NCBI GenBank assembly: GCA_943789305.1
Contig: CALSTP010000001.1
Location: 906,178-970,177 of the forward strand
DNA: 64,000 bases
Direction: 5' to 3'
DNA from: an uncultured Flavobacteriaceae bacterium
Lineage (GTDB): Bacteria > Bacteroidota > Bacteroidia > Flavobacteriales > Flavobacteriaceae
Shown piece after piece: positions 57,164 through 64,000 of this stretch. The notes beneath the pieces are model-generated. The model was given only the letters and a program-made list of their open reading frames with translations. It was not told where the DNA came from and searched no databases. The position numbers were made by a program, and so were the translations under genes. The first letter of the stretch is position 1; each line of letters starts with the position of its first letter.

Positions 57164-57793
57164 TTAATCCTTTGGGTTTAGTGCCGCATCAATCAAATCT
57201 GCAACATCGATTCCTGCTCCTTTTCGTATACTATCGGTTACAGTTAGTAAGAGCAACCTTTCTCCAGGTGTTTTTAAAAAAATCTTTTGCCCCCATGGAA
57301 GCTCAACACCCATTTGAGAAAAAGGAGTAAGTTTAGGATTCATGATTCCTGGTATAAGTATGGGTAGTGTTTGAACAGTACTGTTAACCAAATAAAAGGC
57401 AACGGTTCGGTTTGCTACAGTACGTTTTTTTTTGCCTGAACCTGATTTGAATAGCGTATATTCCATTTTAAGGGGGGCAATAAACCTGTTTTCTAGCTGT
57501 AAATATTGATTTTCTTCAATCGTAAGGGTAGCAAATTCATTCTTACCAACCCCAAAACCTTTGTAAAGGGAGTCTGAATGATGTTCCCTTGCCGAAACAC
57601 CTAGTTCAAATTTTGATTTATTCCAGACTTTAACACTAAAACCTTTCATGTGAGGATAGTCTATCCGAACAATTTGCTTGGGAGGAATTACTAAAGTAGA
57701 ATTTGGAAGTTGTTTTTTTGTTTGTCCTTGAACAAAAGTTTCGAAAAACAGTATCAAAAAGAATATGTATGGATTGAAACGTTTAAATACCAT
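57164..57793 (-). CDS. Secreted protein of unknown function
   Basis: 209 residues with an N-terminal signal peptide (NPYIFFLILFFETFVQGQT, cleavage near residue 24). The remaining part looks beta-rich, e.g. VRIDYPHMKGFSVKVWNKSK and FATLTIEENQYLQLENRF, with a basic GSGKKKRT loop. I recognise no domain. It lies 5 bp after the GNAT gene in the fumC-GNAT unit and is convergent to the FMO gene. Confidence 0.7.
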   Translation of the reverse strand: MVFKRFNPYIFFLILFFETFVQGQTKKQLPNSTLVIPPKQIVRIDYPHMKGFSVKVWNKSKFELGVSAREHHSDSLYKGFGVGKNEFATLTIEENQYLQLENRFIAPLKMEYTLFKSGSGKKKRTVANRTVAFYLVNSTVQTLPILIPGIMNPKLTPFSQMGVELPWGQKIFLKTPGERLLLLTVTDSIRKGAGIDVADLIDAALNPKD

Positions 57794-57798
57794 GATTT

Positions 57799-58257
57799 TT
57801 ATTTTAAATTCAATTCCATTTTAATATCTGATCGGTCATAAGGCAGATTGGATTCAAGCGGGACTTCAATAAAACCGTGCTTTTTATAAATGTATAGGGC
57901 GTTTTTTAGCTTGGTACTGGAATAGAGGATAATTTTATCCCAATGATGTTTTTGAGCAAATTCAAGCATATAAACCATCAGCTTTTGCCCTAGATTTCGC
58001 CCTTGGAAAGATGGATCAACAGCCATTTTCCCTAATTCAAAAACTCCTTTTGATTTAAAAATATAAGCGGCTGTTCCTACAATTTTGTTCGCAATTCTTA
58101 TGAAAAAGATAAATCCTCCAGGTTTTATGATTATGTCATCGCATTGACTCAGAAGCTTAGAATCATAAGACTCCACAACAAAGTACTTTTCAAGCCAAGC
58201 TTCATTGAGAAGGCGAAAGTCCTCTGCATATCGTGATTCATAGGGAATGATTTCCAT
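57799..58257 (-). CDS. GNAT-family N-acetyltransferase
   Basis: 152 residues. GKMAVDPSFQGRNLGQKLMVYMLEFA (about residues 85-110) contains the acetyl-CoA pyrophosphate loop (Q/RxxGxG/A variant QGRNLGQ). IILYSSTKLKNALYIYKKHGF follows as the typical motif B. It transfers an acetyl group to an unknown amine. Located 4 bp after fumC. Confidence 0.85.
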   Translation of the reverse strand: MEIIPYESRYAEDFRLLNEAWLEKYFVVESYDSKLLSQCDDIIIKPGGFIFFIRIANKIVGTAAYIFKSKGVFELGKMAVDPSFQGRNLGQKLMVYMLEFAQKHHWDKIILYSSTKLKNALYIYKKHGFIEVPLESNLPYDRSDIKMELNLK

Positions 58258-58261
58258 GTAA

Positions 58262-59656
58262 CTATTTTTCTCCTGTCATCATCTCGGGTTTTACCCAAGC
58301 ATCAAATTCCTCTGAACTTACATATGCCAGAGCTAATGCAGCTTCTTTTAGTGTAGTGCCTTCTTCATGTGCCTTATTGGCTATTTCAGCAGCTTTGTAG
58401 TAACCTATTTTTGTGTTTAATGCGGTTACTAGCATCAGAGAATTAGAAACTAATTCGTCAATACGTTTTTGATTTGGTTCAATCCCATTTATACAATTTT
58501 CAGTAAAACTTACACACGCATCTCCAATTAATTGAGCAGACTGAATTATGTTTGCTGCCATCACGGGTTTAAAAACATTCAATTCGTAGTGTCCCTGGGT
58601 TCCAGCTACCGAAATAGTAACATCATTCCCCATTACTTGAGCGCAGACCATTGTGATTGCTTCACATTGTGTAGGATTAACCTTTCCGGGCATAATTGAA
58701 CTTCCAGGTTCATTTGCGGAGATCATTATCTCTCCAATTCCAGAACGAGGCCCAGAGGATAGCATGCGAATGTCATTTGCAATCTTATTTAGAGAAACAG
58801 CCAATTGCTTTAATGCTCCATGTGTTTCTACAATAGCGTCGTGAGCCGCAAGAGCTTCAAACTTATTATGAGCAGTTATGAAGGGTAGTTTGGTGAACTC
58901 GGCAATGTATTCGGCAACTCTTTTGGAGTATCCCTTTGGAGTGTTAATGCCAGTTCCTACTGCTGTTCCACCCAAAGCAATCTCAGAGAGGTGAGTTAAA
59001 GTAAAATTTAGTGCATTCAAACCATGATCCAATTGGGAAACATATCCAGAAAACTCTTGACCTAATGTTAAGGGAGTAGCATCCATCAAATGGGTTCGCC
59101 CAATTTTAACAACATCAGAAAACGCCTTTGCCTTTTTATCTAATGCTTTGCGAAGTTGTTCAATTCCGGGAATCGTTGTTTCTACAATTTTTTTGTAGGC
59201 TGCGATATGCATTCCAGTAGGAAAGGTATCGTTTGAAGATTGAGATTTATTCACATCATCATTAGGCGCGAGTGTTTTATCGCCTATTCCGAGTGTATTC
59301 CCTGCCAATACATGTGCACGATTCGCAATTACTTCATTGACATTCATATTACTTTGAGTTCCTGATCCAGTTTGCCAAATAACCAAAGGAAATTGATCGT
59401 CGAGCTTTCCTTCAAGGATTTCGTCACATACTTGAGCAATTAAATCTCGTTTTGTGATATCCAAAACACCCAATTCATGATTTGCGAACGCAGCAGATTT
59501 TTTGAGGTAAGCAAATCCATGAACAATTTCAATAGGCATAGAGGCTGATGGACCAATCTTAAAATTAGAACGAGAACGTTCTGTTTGTGCTCCCCAGTAT
59601 ACGTCTTTTGGAACTTTAACATCTCCCAAGGTATCTTTTTCTATGCGATATTTCAT
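58262..59656 (-). CDS. fumC: Fumarate hydratase, class II
   Basis: 464 residues, oxygen-stable class II fumarase. [33 protein letters not shown] (about 98-115), [20 protein letters not shown] (catalytic His about 187) and [16 protein letters not shown] (flexible SS-loop, about 317-332) are diagnostic. It interconverts fumarate and malate in the TCA cycle. First in a minus-strand unit with the GNAT and secreted-protein genes. A strong inverted repeat sits just upstream of its ATG. Confidence 0.96.
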   Translation of the reverse strand: MKYRIEKDTLGDVKVPKDVYWGAQTERSRSNFKIGPSASMPIEIVHGFAYLKKSAAFANHELGVLDITKRDLIAQVCDEILEGKLDDQFPLVIWQTGSGTQSNMNVNEVIANRAHVLAGNTLGIGDKTLAPNDDVNKSQSSNDTFPTGMHIAAYKKIVETTIPGIEQLRKALDKKAKAFSDVVKIGRTHLMDATPLTLGQEFSGYVSQLDHGLNALNFTLTHLSEIALGGTAVGTGINTPKGYSKRVAEYIAEFTKLPFITAHNKFEALAAHDAIVETHGALKQLAVSLNKIANDIRMLSSGPRSGIGEIMISANEPGSSIMPGKVNPTQCEAITMVCAQVMGNDVTISVAGTQGHYELNVFKPVMAANIIQSAQLIGDACVSFTENCINGIEPNQKRIDELVSNSLMLVTALNTKIGYYKAAEIANKAHEEGTTLKEAALALAYVSSEEFDAWVKPEMMTGEK

Positions 59657-59668
59657 TTTATATTTTGG

Positions 59669-59690
59669 TTTAGTATTTGTGAATACTAAA
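59669..59690. repeat. 9-bp inverted repeat just upstream of fumC
   Basis: Perfect arms TTTAGTATT and AATACTAAA around a TGTG loop, 12 bp before the fumC ATG on the minus strand. A further TTAGTATT direct copy flanks it. It could be an operator overlapping the fumC start region or an mRNA hairpin near its ribosome-binding site. Confidence 0.45.
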
Positions 59691-59769
59691 ATACTAATTT
59701 TTAGATTAGGGACTAAGAAGATTTTTCGGTTTAGGAATTAATTTCTTGCGCAAAAAAACAAATAGAACG

Positions 59770-59801
59770 TTGGGATTAATAGAGTAAAAAACTTAATTTT
59801 G
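59770..59801 (+). promoter_or_regulatory. Promoter of the 57-residue membrane protein
   Basis: TTGG at 59770-59773 (near TTTG), 20-bp spacer, then an exact -7 element TAATTTTG at 59794-59801, 16 bp before the ATG at 59818. It is one of the best promoter matches in the window. Confidence 0.5.
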
Positions 59802-59817
59802 TTAAAATTTTACAAAA

Positions 59818-59991
59818 ATGTTTGAATTCGATCAATATCTAGGTTTTTTATCTTTTTTAACCATTTTAACCATTGGTTTTTGGTTAATGATATTTCTTTT
59901 AACCTTTGTTATCCCTTATTGGCTAACTGGAGCTTTACTCGAGTGGTTGAAAGAACGTAAAGAAGCTAAAAAGGCTGAACTACAAGAATAA
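59818..59991 (+). CDS. 57-residue single-helix membrane protein
   Basis: The frame begins MFEFDQYLGFLS and runs 57 codons to TAA at 59989. A hydrophobic stretch (about residues 9-40) holds one or two helices, e.g. LTIGFWLMIFLLTFVIPYWL, followed by an amphipathic, charged tail LEWLKERKEAKKAELQE. A consensus promoter precedes and a strong hairpin follows, supporting real expression. Function is unknown. It is too short for the usual length cut-offs but fully supported by its context. Confidence 0.7.
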   Translation: MFEFDQYLGFLSFLTILTIGFWLMIFLLTFVIPYWLTGALLEWLKERKEAKKAELQE

Positions 59992-60037
59992 ATATTAAAC
60001 ACCTTAACCTTTTAATACGGTTAAAAAATAAATTATA

Positions 60038-60068
60038 AAACCTCACAAATTTTAAATTTGTGAGGTTT
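60038..60068. terminator. Strong inverted repeat, probable bidirectional terminator
   Basis: Perfect 15-bp arms AAACCTCACAAATTT and AAATTTGTGAGGTTT separated by one base (the practical loop is a few bases larger). It lies between the 57-residue gene (+) and the end of the receptor gene (-), so it should stop transcription from both sides. Confidence 0.8.
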
Positions 60069-60095
60069 CGTTGTTCAAGAGAATTGCGGAAAATA

Positions 60096-62552
60096 TTAGA
60101 AATCAAATTCATCTCCTCCATCACCGGAGTTATTTCGGTTAAGTCTACGTTTTTTTCGTGCTTTACTTTCGTTTATTTTATATGTGAATGTCAGGACATA
60201 GGTAGGTTGTCTCCATTGAAATTCGGAATAGGTATTAAAGTTTTCGTTTGTCGTTGTGCTTTTACGTCTTCGAGTATTCAACAAGTCACTTGCTCGAAGG
60301 GAAAGTGTCCCTTTTTTCTTAAGAATACTTTTATTGATTGCACCTGAAAGAGTGAAAATACCTTCAGATTTTGTTTGAGCATTTGCTCGAGGTCCTAAAA
60401 AAAATCCGCGAATTTGCGTGTCAAATCCTCCTGGGAGCTTAAGACTAGCGTTGATTCTACTGAACCAGCTTATAATTTCTGCATCAAAATTCTCGCCGTT
60501 ATAATCACCATTTGTTTGAGAATTAAAAATATTAAAATTCCCGCTCAATCGAATTTTTCTGGAGGGAGAATAAGTCAATGTAAACTCGGTTCCCGTTCTT
60601 ATATTCTCAGATAAATTTACGGATATTGATCGAAGTGCTGGAACCAAGTTGATGGTACCGTCATCAGCTGTAACTTCCACAAAATCCCCAGTAGCTTCTG
60701 TAATACGTTCAATATTTTGAGTTGATTTTTGAAAATAAACGGAACCATTAAATGTAAATTTCTCCCAACGCTTCAAATATCCGAGATCAAGAGCATTGGA
60801 ATAGGTGGGATCTAAATCAGGATTTCCTTGTCTAAAAAAGGTAATGCTAGAGCGGGAGGGGAATGGATTTAATGACCAACCTCTGGGTCGTCTAATTCTT
60901 CTACTAAATCCAAGAGTTATACTTTCTTTTTCTGTTAATTCATAAGATAAATTAAAGGTTGGAAACCAATCCAAATAGTTCTTTTCTATTTTTTCGTTGG
61001 TTGTTTGCTGATCGATGATGATATTGGAGTGTTCCATCCGTAAGCCCAATAAATATGAGAATTGATTTATTTTTTTTCCAAATTGTGAGTAAGCAGCGTT
61101 TACATTTTCGGTGTACACTAGAACGTTTGACAGATCGGTGTTGAGTACAAAAACATTATTTTCTTCTATATTAACCTGATAGTCATTTTTTTGTGTCTTG
61201 AAATTTCCTCGATATCCGATTTCAAATTGGGTTTTCTTATCTACTGGCCATACATAGTCTACTTGGTACAAAACTCTTTTTTGAGATTCCATAGTAGATA
61301 CCTCCTCAGGAGTGGAGCTCATGATATCTGAATCTTCATTCTCATTACTTTCTTCATATTGAAATTCGGCAACTAACTCATGTCCTTTGTCATCGAATTT
61401 TTTGGTGTAGTTAGCTGTAAATTGTTTAGTTTTGTCCAATTCTATCTCATCTTCAAAGCGATCAGAATTAAAAGTACCCATTGAAGTAATTGTCTCTATA
61501 GATGTAGAAACCAAGCTATTACGGTCGCTATCTCTATGGAAGCCCGAAAGGGTTAAAGAGGTGTTTTCATCTATGTTGTATTCAGCACCAAGATTGACAA
61601 ATAAATTTTTACGATTTCGATCATAATCTCTTTTTTCATTTGAAAAATTACTTGGATTAGAGTTGTTAAAAAACTCACTGTTAAAAAGTCCACCCCCATT
61701 GGATTGAGAATCACTGAGAGTGGTGGTACTGAAAAAGTTAATTTTTTTTGTTCTCCAGTTTAAAGAAGCGCTTCCTCTGTAATTTTTAGGAATCCCTCCG
61801 TTTACGATAATTGAACCATTAAAACCTTCCAGGGTATTTTTCTTTAAAATGATGTTTAAGATCCCTGCGGTTCCTGCTGCATCATAACGAGCGGATGGAG
61901 AGGTTACTACTTCAACTTTTTCAATTGATTCGGCTGGAATTTGACGTAACCCTTCTGGACCAGATAAACCTACCAAACCAGATGGTTTTCCATTGATTAA
62001 GATTCGCACATTGTCATTTCCTCGAAGCGAAATAACTCCTTCCACATCAACAGAAACTGACGGAACATTATCCAATACATCAGATACACTTCCTCCTCGT
62101 ACCGTAATATCTTTGCCTACATTATAAATCCGTTTATCCAAACGAATTTCAACAGTAGTTTTTTCTGCCACTAATTCAACCTCATCTAAACTAGAGGTTT
62201 CCATTTCCAAACGAATTGTTCCAAGATCAGTATTGGATCGAATAATTACCCCTTCATTTTTTGCGGCTTTAAATGAAATATATTCAGTTTTAATATCGTA
62301 TTTTCCTGGGAAAACTTCAAGTGAAAAACGTCCGTTTACATCGGTTATACCCCCTTGAAGCATTTCTGGGCGGCGTTGGTTTTTTAAAGTAATAGTGGCG
62401 TATTCAAGAGGTTGTTCCGTTTCTTGGTCGATGACTATTCCGGTAAGAATAAATTTCCTTATGTTTTGTGGTCGTTGTCCAAAAGTGCTGTTGGCAATCA
62501 AAAGAAATAAACCAATTAAAGTGAGTTTATTTAAATAATAATTTTGATTCAT
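60096..62552 (-). CDS. TonB-dependent-receptor-like outer-membrane beta-barrel protein
   Basis: 818 residues. Signal peptide with cleavage after FGQ (about residue 25). A carboxypeptidase-regulatory-like domain follows (LTGIVIDQETEQPLEYATI, ITDVNGRFSLEVFPGKYDI, about 36-115). A plug domain (VLDNVPSVSVDVEGVISLRG, VLINGKPSGL-like turn, PSARYDAAGTAGILNIILKK, about 155-240) precedes a long barrel rich in alternating aromatic strands ending GDEFDF. This architecture resembles the OMP_b-brl_3 receptors of Bacteroidota that import large or scarce nutrients. Ligand unknown. It lies 45 bp after arsC-like. Confidence 0.88.
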   Translation of the reverse strand: MNQNYYLNKLTLIGLFLLIANSTFGQRPQNIRKFILTGIVIDQETEQPLEYATITLKNQRRPEMLQGGITDVNGRFSLEVFPGKYDIKTEYISFKAAKNEGVIIRSNTDLGTIRLEMETSSLDEVELVAEKTTVEIRLDKRIYNVGKDITVRGGSVSDVLDNVPSVSVDVEGVISLRGNDNVRILINGKPSGLVGLSGPEGLRQIPAESIEKVEVVTSPSARYDAAGTAGILNIILKKNTLEGFNGSIIVNGGIPKNYRGSASLNWRTKKINFFSTTTLSDSQSNGGGLFNSEFFNNSNPSNFSNEKRDYDRNRKNLFVNLGAEYNIDENTSLTLSGFHRDSDRNSLVSTSIETITSMGTFNSDRFEDEIELDKTKQFTANYTKKFDDKGHELVAEFQYEESNENEDSDIMSSTPEEVSTMESQKRVLYQVDYVWPVDKKTQFEIGYRGNFKTQKNDYQVNIEENNVFVLNTDLSNVLVYTENVNAAYSQFGKKINQFSYLLGLRMEHSNIIIDQQTTNEKIEKNYLDWFPTFNLSYELTEKESITLGFSRRIRRPRGWSLNPFPSRSSITFFRQGNPDLDPTYSNALDLGYLKRWEKFTFNGSVYFQKSTQNIERITEATGDFVEVTADDGTINLVPALRSISVNLSENIRTGTEFTLTYSPSRKIRLSGNFNIFNSQTNGDYNGENFDAEIISWFSRINASLKLPGGFDTQIRGFFLGPRANAQTKSEGIFTLSGAINKSILKKKGTLSLRASDLLNTRRRKSTTTNENFNTYSEFQWRQPTYVLTFTYKINESKARKKRRLNRNNSGDGGDEFDF

Positions 62553-62597
62553 TTATTATAATTTCCCTTTGGACTGTAGAAAAAGGATAAGGTTTAA

Positions 62598-62948
62598 TTA
62601 ACTTCCAAAAAAATGAATTAAATTCTCTAATGGCCTTCCAACAATTGCAGTTATTCCATTGGAAATTATAGGTCTTTCTATGAGTTTTGGATATTCAGCT
62701 AGAATGTTAATAATTTCATCAGGAGCATAAGTTTTACCTTTAAAATTGTCTTTCCAAATAGCTTCATTGGTTCTGACCAAGCTTAAGGGTTCAACTCCTA
62801 ATAATTCAATTAAATTTTCGAGTTGTGAAACAGTCAACGGGTTTTTTAGATATTCTGTAATTTCTATCTCTAATCCCTTGGATTTAATATAATCCAGTCC
62901 TTCTCTAGATTTTCTGCAGCGTGGGTTATGGTAAATTGTATATTTCAT
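62598..62948 (-). CDS. ArsC/YfgD-family thioredoxin-fold protein
   Basis: 116 residues. IYHNPRCRKSREGLDYIK places the reactive cysteine at residue 11 (NPRCRKS instead of NPxCGTS). LIERPIISN and IVGRPLENL contain the Arg residues that bind arsenate in ArsC. It may reduce arsenate using glutathione-like thiols or be a YfgD-type relative with another thiol role. No ars operon accompanies it. Located 9 bp after the HAD gene and probably in the prfB-HAD transcript. Confidence 0.8.
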   Translation of the reverse strand: MKYTIYHNPRCRKSREGLDYIKSKGLEIEITEYLKNPLTVSQLENLIELLGVEPLSLVRTNEAIWKDNFKGKTYAPDEIINILAEYPKLIERPIISNGITAIVGRPLENLIHFFGS

Positions 62949-62957
62949 TTGATGCGT

Positions 62958-63581
62958 TTAAAGCTTTGTGTATTGATTTAATTCATGAGCCAGTTGTTCC
63001 GGGCTTTGAAATTGAATGGAGTGAATTCCTAAAGCTCTTGCGGCTTCTACATTTCTCTTATTGTCATCAATAAATAATGATTCTTCGGCAACAAGGTCAA
63101 AGCGATTCAGGGTAAGTTCATAAATCTCAGGGAAGGGTTTTCTCATTTTTTCTATTCCCGAAACCAAAATCCCTTCAAACCATTGTAAAAACTCAAATTT
63201 TTTTAATGCTTTAGGGAAGGTTTCATGGCTCCAATTGGTAAGAGCAACAACTTTGTATTGAGGTGATTTTGAAAACTTCTCTAAGATATCTACAGTTCCT
63301 TGAATTTGATCTCCTAGCATTTCATCCCAACGATCATAGTACATTCGAATTTCTTTTTCAAACTCTGGAAATAATGCAACCCGCTCTTCGGTGGCTTGAG
63401 CTATAGGATATCCAGCATCTTGATTTTCATTCCAATCTTGAGTGCAAATTTCCGAGTAAAAATGTTCCATTTTCTTTTTATCACCTTCAAATACTTTAAT
63501 GAATACCTTATCAGGATTCCAATCGATTAGTACTCCTCCTAGATCAAAAATGATGTTTTTAATATTGATGTTTTTATTCAT
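62958..63581 (-). CDS. HAD-superfamily hydrolase, YihX-like
   Basis: 207 residues. Motif I is IIFDLGGVLIDWNP (nucleophile Asp near residue 14; second position Gly), motif II VALTNWSHETF, motif III KMRKPFPEIYELTLN and motif IV LFIDDNKRNVEAARALG, all in order with a helical cap of the HAD-IA type. Relatives such as YihX hydrolyse sugar phosphates; the substrate is not fixed here. Gap of 32 bp after prfB and 9 bp before the arsC-like gene. Confidence 0.87.
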   Translation of the reverse strand: MNKNINIKNIIFDLGGVLIDWNPDKVFIKVFEGDKKKMEHFYSEICTQDWNENQDAGYPIAQATEERVALFPEFEKEIRMYYDRWDEMLGDQIQGTVDILEKFSKSPQYKVVALTNWSHETFPKALKKFEFLQWFEGILVSGIEKMRKPFPEIYELTLNRFDLVAEESLFIDDNKRNVEAARALGIHSIQFQSPEQLAHELNQYTKL

Positions 63582-63613
63582 TATATTTTGGTTTTAAGAT
63601 TAGGTTTATTTTT

Positions 63614-64000
63614 TTACTTGGTTTCATTTTGGCCCATCATCATCAAATAGGATTTTAAGAATGGGTCAATTTCTCCATTAAGAACATCATCTACATTTCC
63701 AGTTTCGTGTTGTGATCTTACATCCTTCACTAATTTGTAGGGGTGAAGCACATAGTTACGAATTTGAGAACCCCATTCTATTTTCTTTTTGGATGCCTCA
63801 ATTTCTTTTCGAGCTGAAAGTTTTTTTTGTAATTCGATCTCGTACAATTGAGATTTAAGAAGCTGCATGGCTTTGGTTTTATTGTCTAATTGCGAGCGTG
63901 TTTCAGAATTTTCAATTACGATACCCGAAGGCTCATGCCTCAATCGCACTGCAGTTTCGACCTTGTTGACGTTTTGTCCACCAGCTCCACTAGAGCGCAT
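63614..64000 (-). CDS. prfB: Peptide chain release factor 2, C-terminal part (5' end outside window)
   Basis: 128 residues are visible and the frame is open to the last base. SSGAGGQNVNKVETAVRL holds the GGQ motif that triggers peptidyl-tRNA hydrolysis. SQLDNKTKAMQLLKSQLYE and WGSQIRNYVLHPYKLVKD follow as in RF2 (DxxT context for RF2 rather than RF1). The SPF anticodon-mimic and the programmed frameshift site, if any, lie outside. First gene of a likely prfB-HAD-arsC-like unit. Confidence 0.93.
   Translation of the reverse strand: MRSSGAGGQNVNKVETAVRLRHEPSGIVIENSETRSQLDNKTKAMQLLKSQLYEIELQKKLSARKEIEASKKKIEWGSQIRNYVLHPYKLVKDVRSQHETGNVDDVLNGEIDPFLKSYLMMMGQNETK

Noticed and set aside
60060-60347. 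Plus-strand frame opposite the receptor C-terminus
   Set aside because: Antisense shadow of the receptor gene; cysteine-rich random-looking translation.
1-64000. CRISPR arrays, tRNA/rRNA genes, defence or secretion islands
   Set aside because: No regularly spaced repeats, no tRNA-like cloverleaf in the spacers I read, and all longer frames have housekeeping or metabolic assignments.

Overview
The window looks like a chromosomal segment of a marine-type member of the Flavobacteriaceae (Bacteroidota). The DNA is AT-rich. Several genes are preceded by the Bacteroidota -7 promoter element TAnnTTTG rather than by strong Shine-Dalgarno sequences. The gene content fits too: a menaquinone pathway, a carboxypeptidase-regulatory/TonB-type outer-membrane receptor, a SPOR-domain protein, a DUF2855 protein, a short LeuA without regulatory domain, and a small membrane protein beside ettA. 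This assignment is inferred from protein content and was not checked by a search. The window is dense, mostly core metabolism. I found no tRNA, rRNA, CRISPR array, intact insertion sequence, prophage or defence system, and no convincing undescribed system.

Layout. 1-3434 (+): end of an Nramp/YcsG-like transporter followed by pxpA-pxpB-pxpC (5-oxoprolinase), then a convergent nitroreductase-family gene. 4497-11161 (+): the isoleucine/valine operon ilvD-ilvB-ilvN-ilvC-ilvA. 11150-15795: a DASS transporter, a GAPN-like aldehyde dehydrogenase, and a DoxX-like/alpha-beta hydrolase pair. 15936-17194: a decayed L-serine dehydratase pseudogene. 17191-24189: a TetR regulator divergent from a five-gene fatty-acid beta-oxidation operon. 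24202-27139 (-): DUF2855, PhzF and aldo/keto reductase genes. 27202-33021 (-): leucine operon leuA-leuC-leuD-(second LeuA/CimA-type synthase)-leuB. 33169-36203: a conserved helical protein of unknown function, an RluA-type pseudouridine synthase and panB. 36383-38296: dnaK with a strong terminator, then an integrase remnant. 38739-42209 (-): a lipoprotein M1 aminopeptidase and a frameshifted AraC regulator. 42341-43321 (+): a phytanoyl-CoA dioxygenase-like protein. 43408-52047 (+): the menaquinone cluster menI-menF-menD-menB-(SPOR)-menA-menC-(CPBP)-menE. 52054-64000: an acyl-CoA carboxylase beta subunit, a small membrane protein with ettA, an FMO, fumC-GNAT-secreted protein, a 57-residue membrane protein, and prfB-HAD-arsC-TonB-type receptor.

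How the genes work together. ilvDBNCA and leuACD(cimA)B give nearly the whole branched-chain amino acid pathway; only the aminotransferase is missing. Because LeuB/C/D-type enzymes can also process citramalate, the second LeuA-type enzyme could give a threonine-independent entry to isoleucine beside IlvA. PanB uses 2-ketoisovalerate, a valine-pathway intermediate. The beta-oxidation operon covers acyl-CoA dehydrogenase, hydratase, hydroxyacyl-CoA dehydrogenase, thiolase and thioesterase steps. The men cluster covers menaquinone synthesis from chorismate except MenH and the final methyltransferase.

Items most worth a second look: the altered metal-binding motif in the Nramp homologue of the 5-oxoprolinase operon; a perfect CTGACA-TGC-TGTCAG repeat before dnaK; the integrase remnant with an in-frame stop; the three-lesion sdaA pseudogene; the non-men membrane genes translationally embedded in the men operon; and an unannotated 57-residue membrane protein with a clear promoter and terminator.
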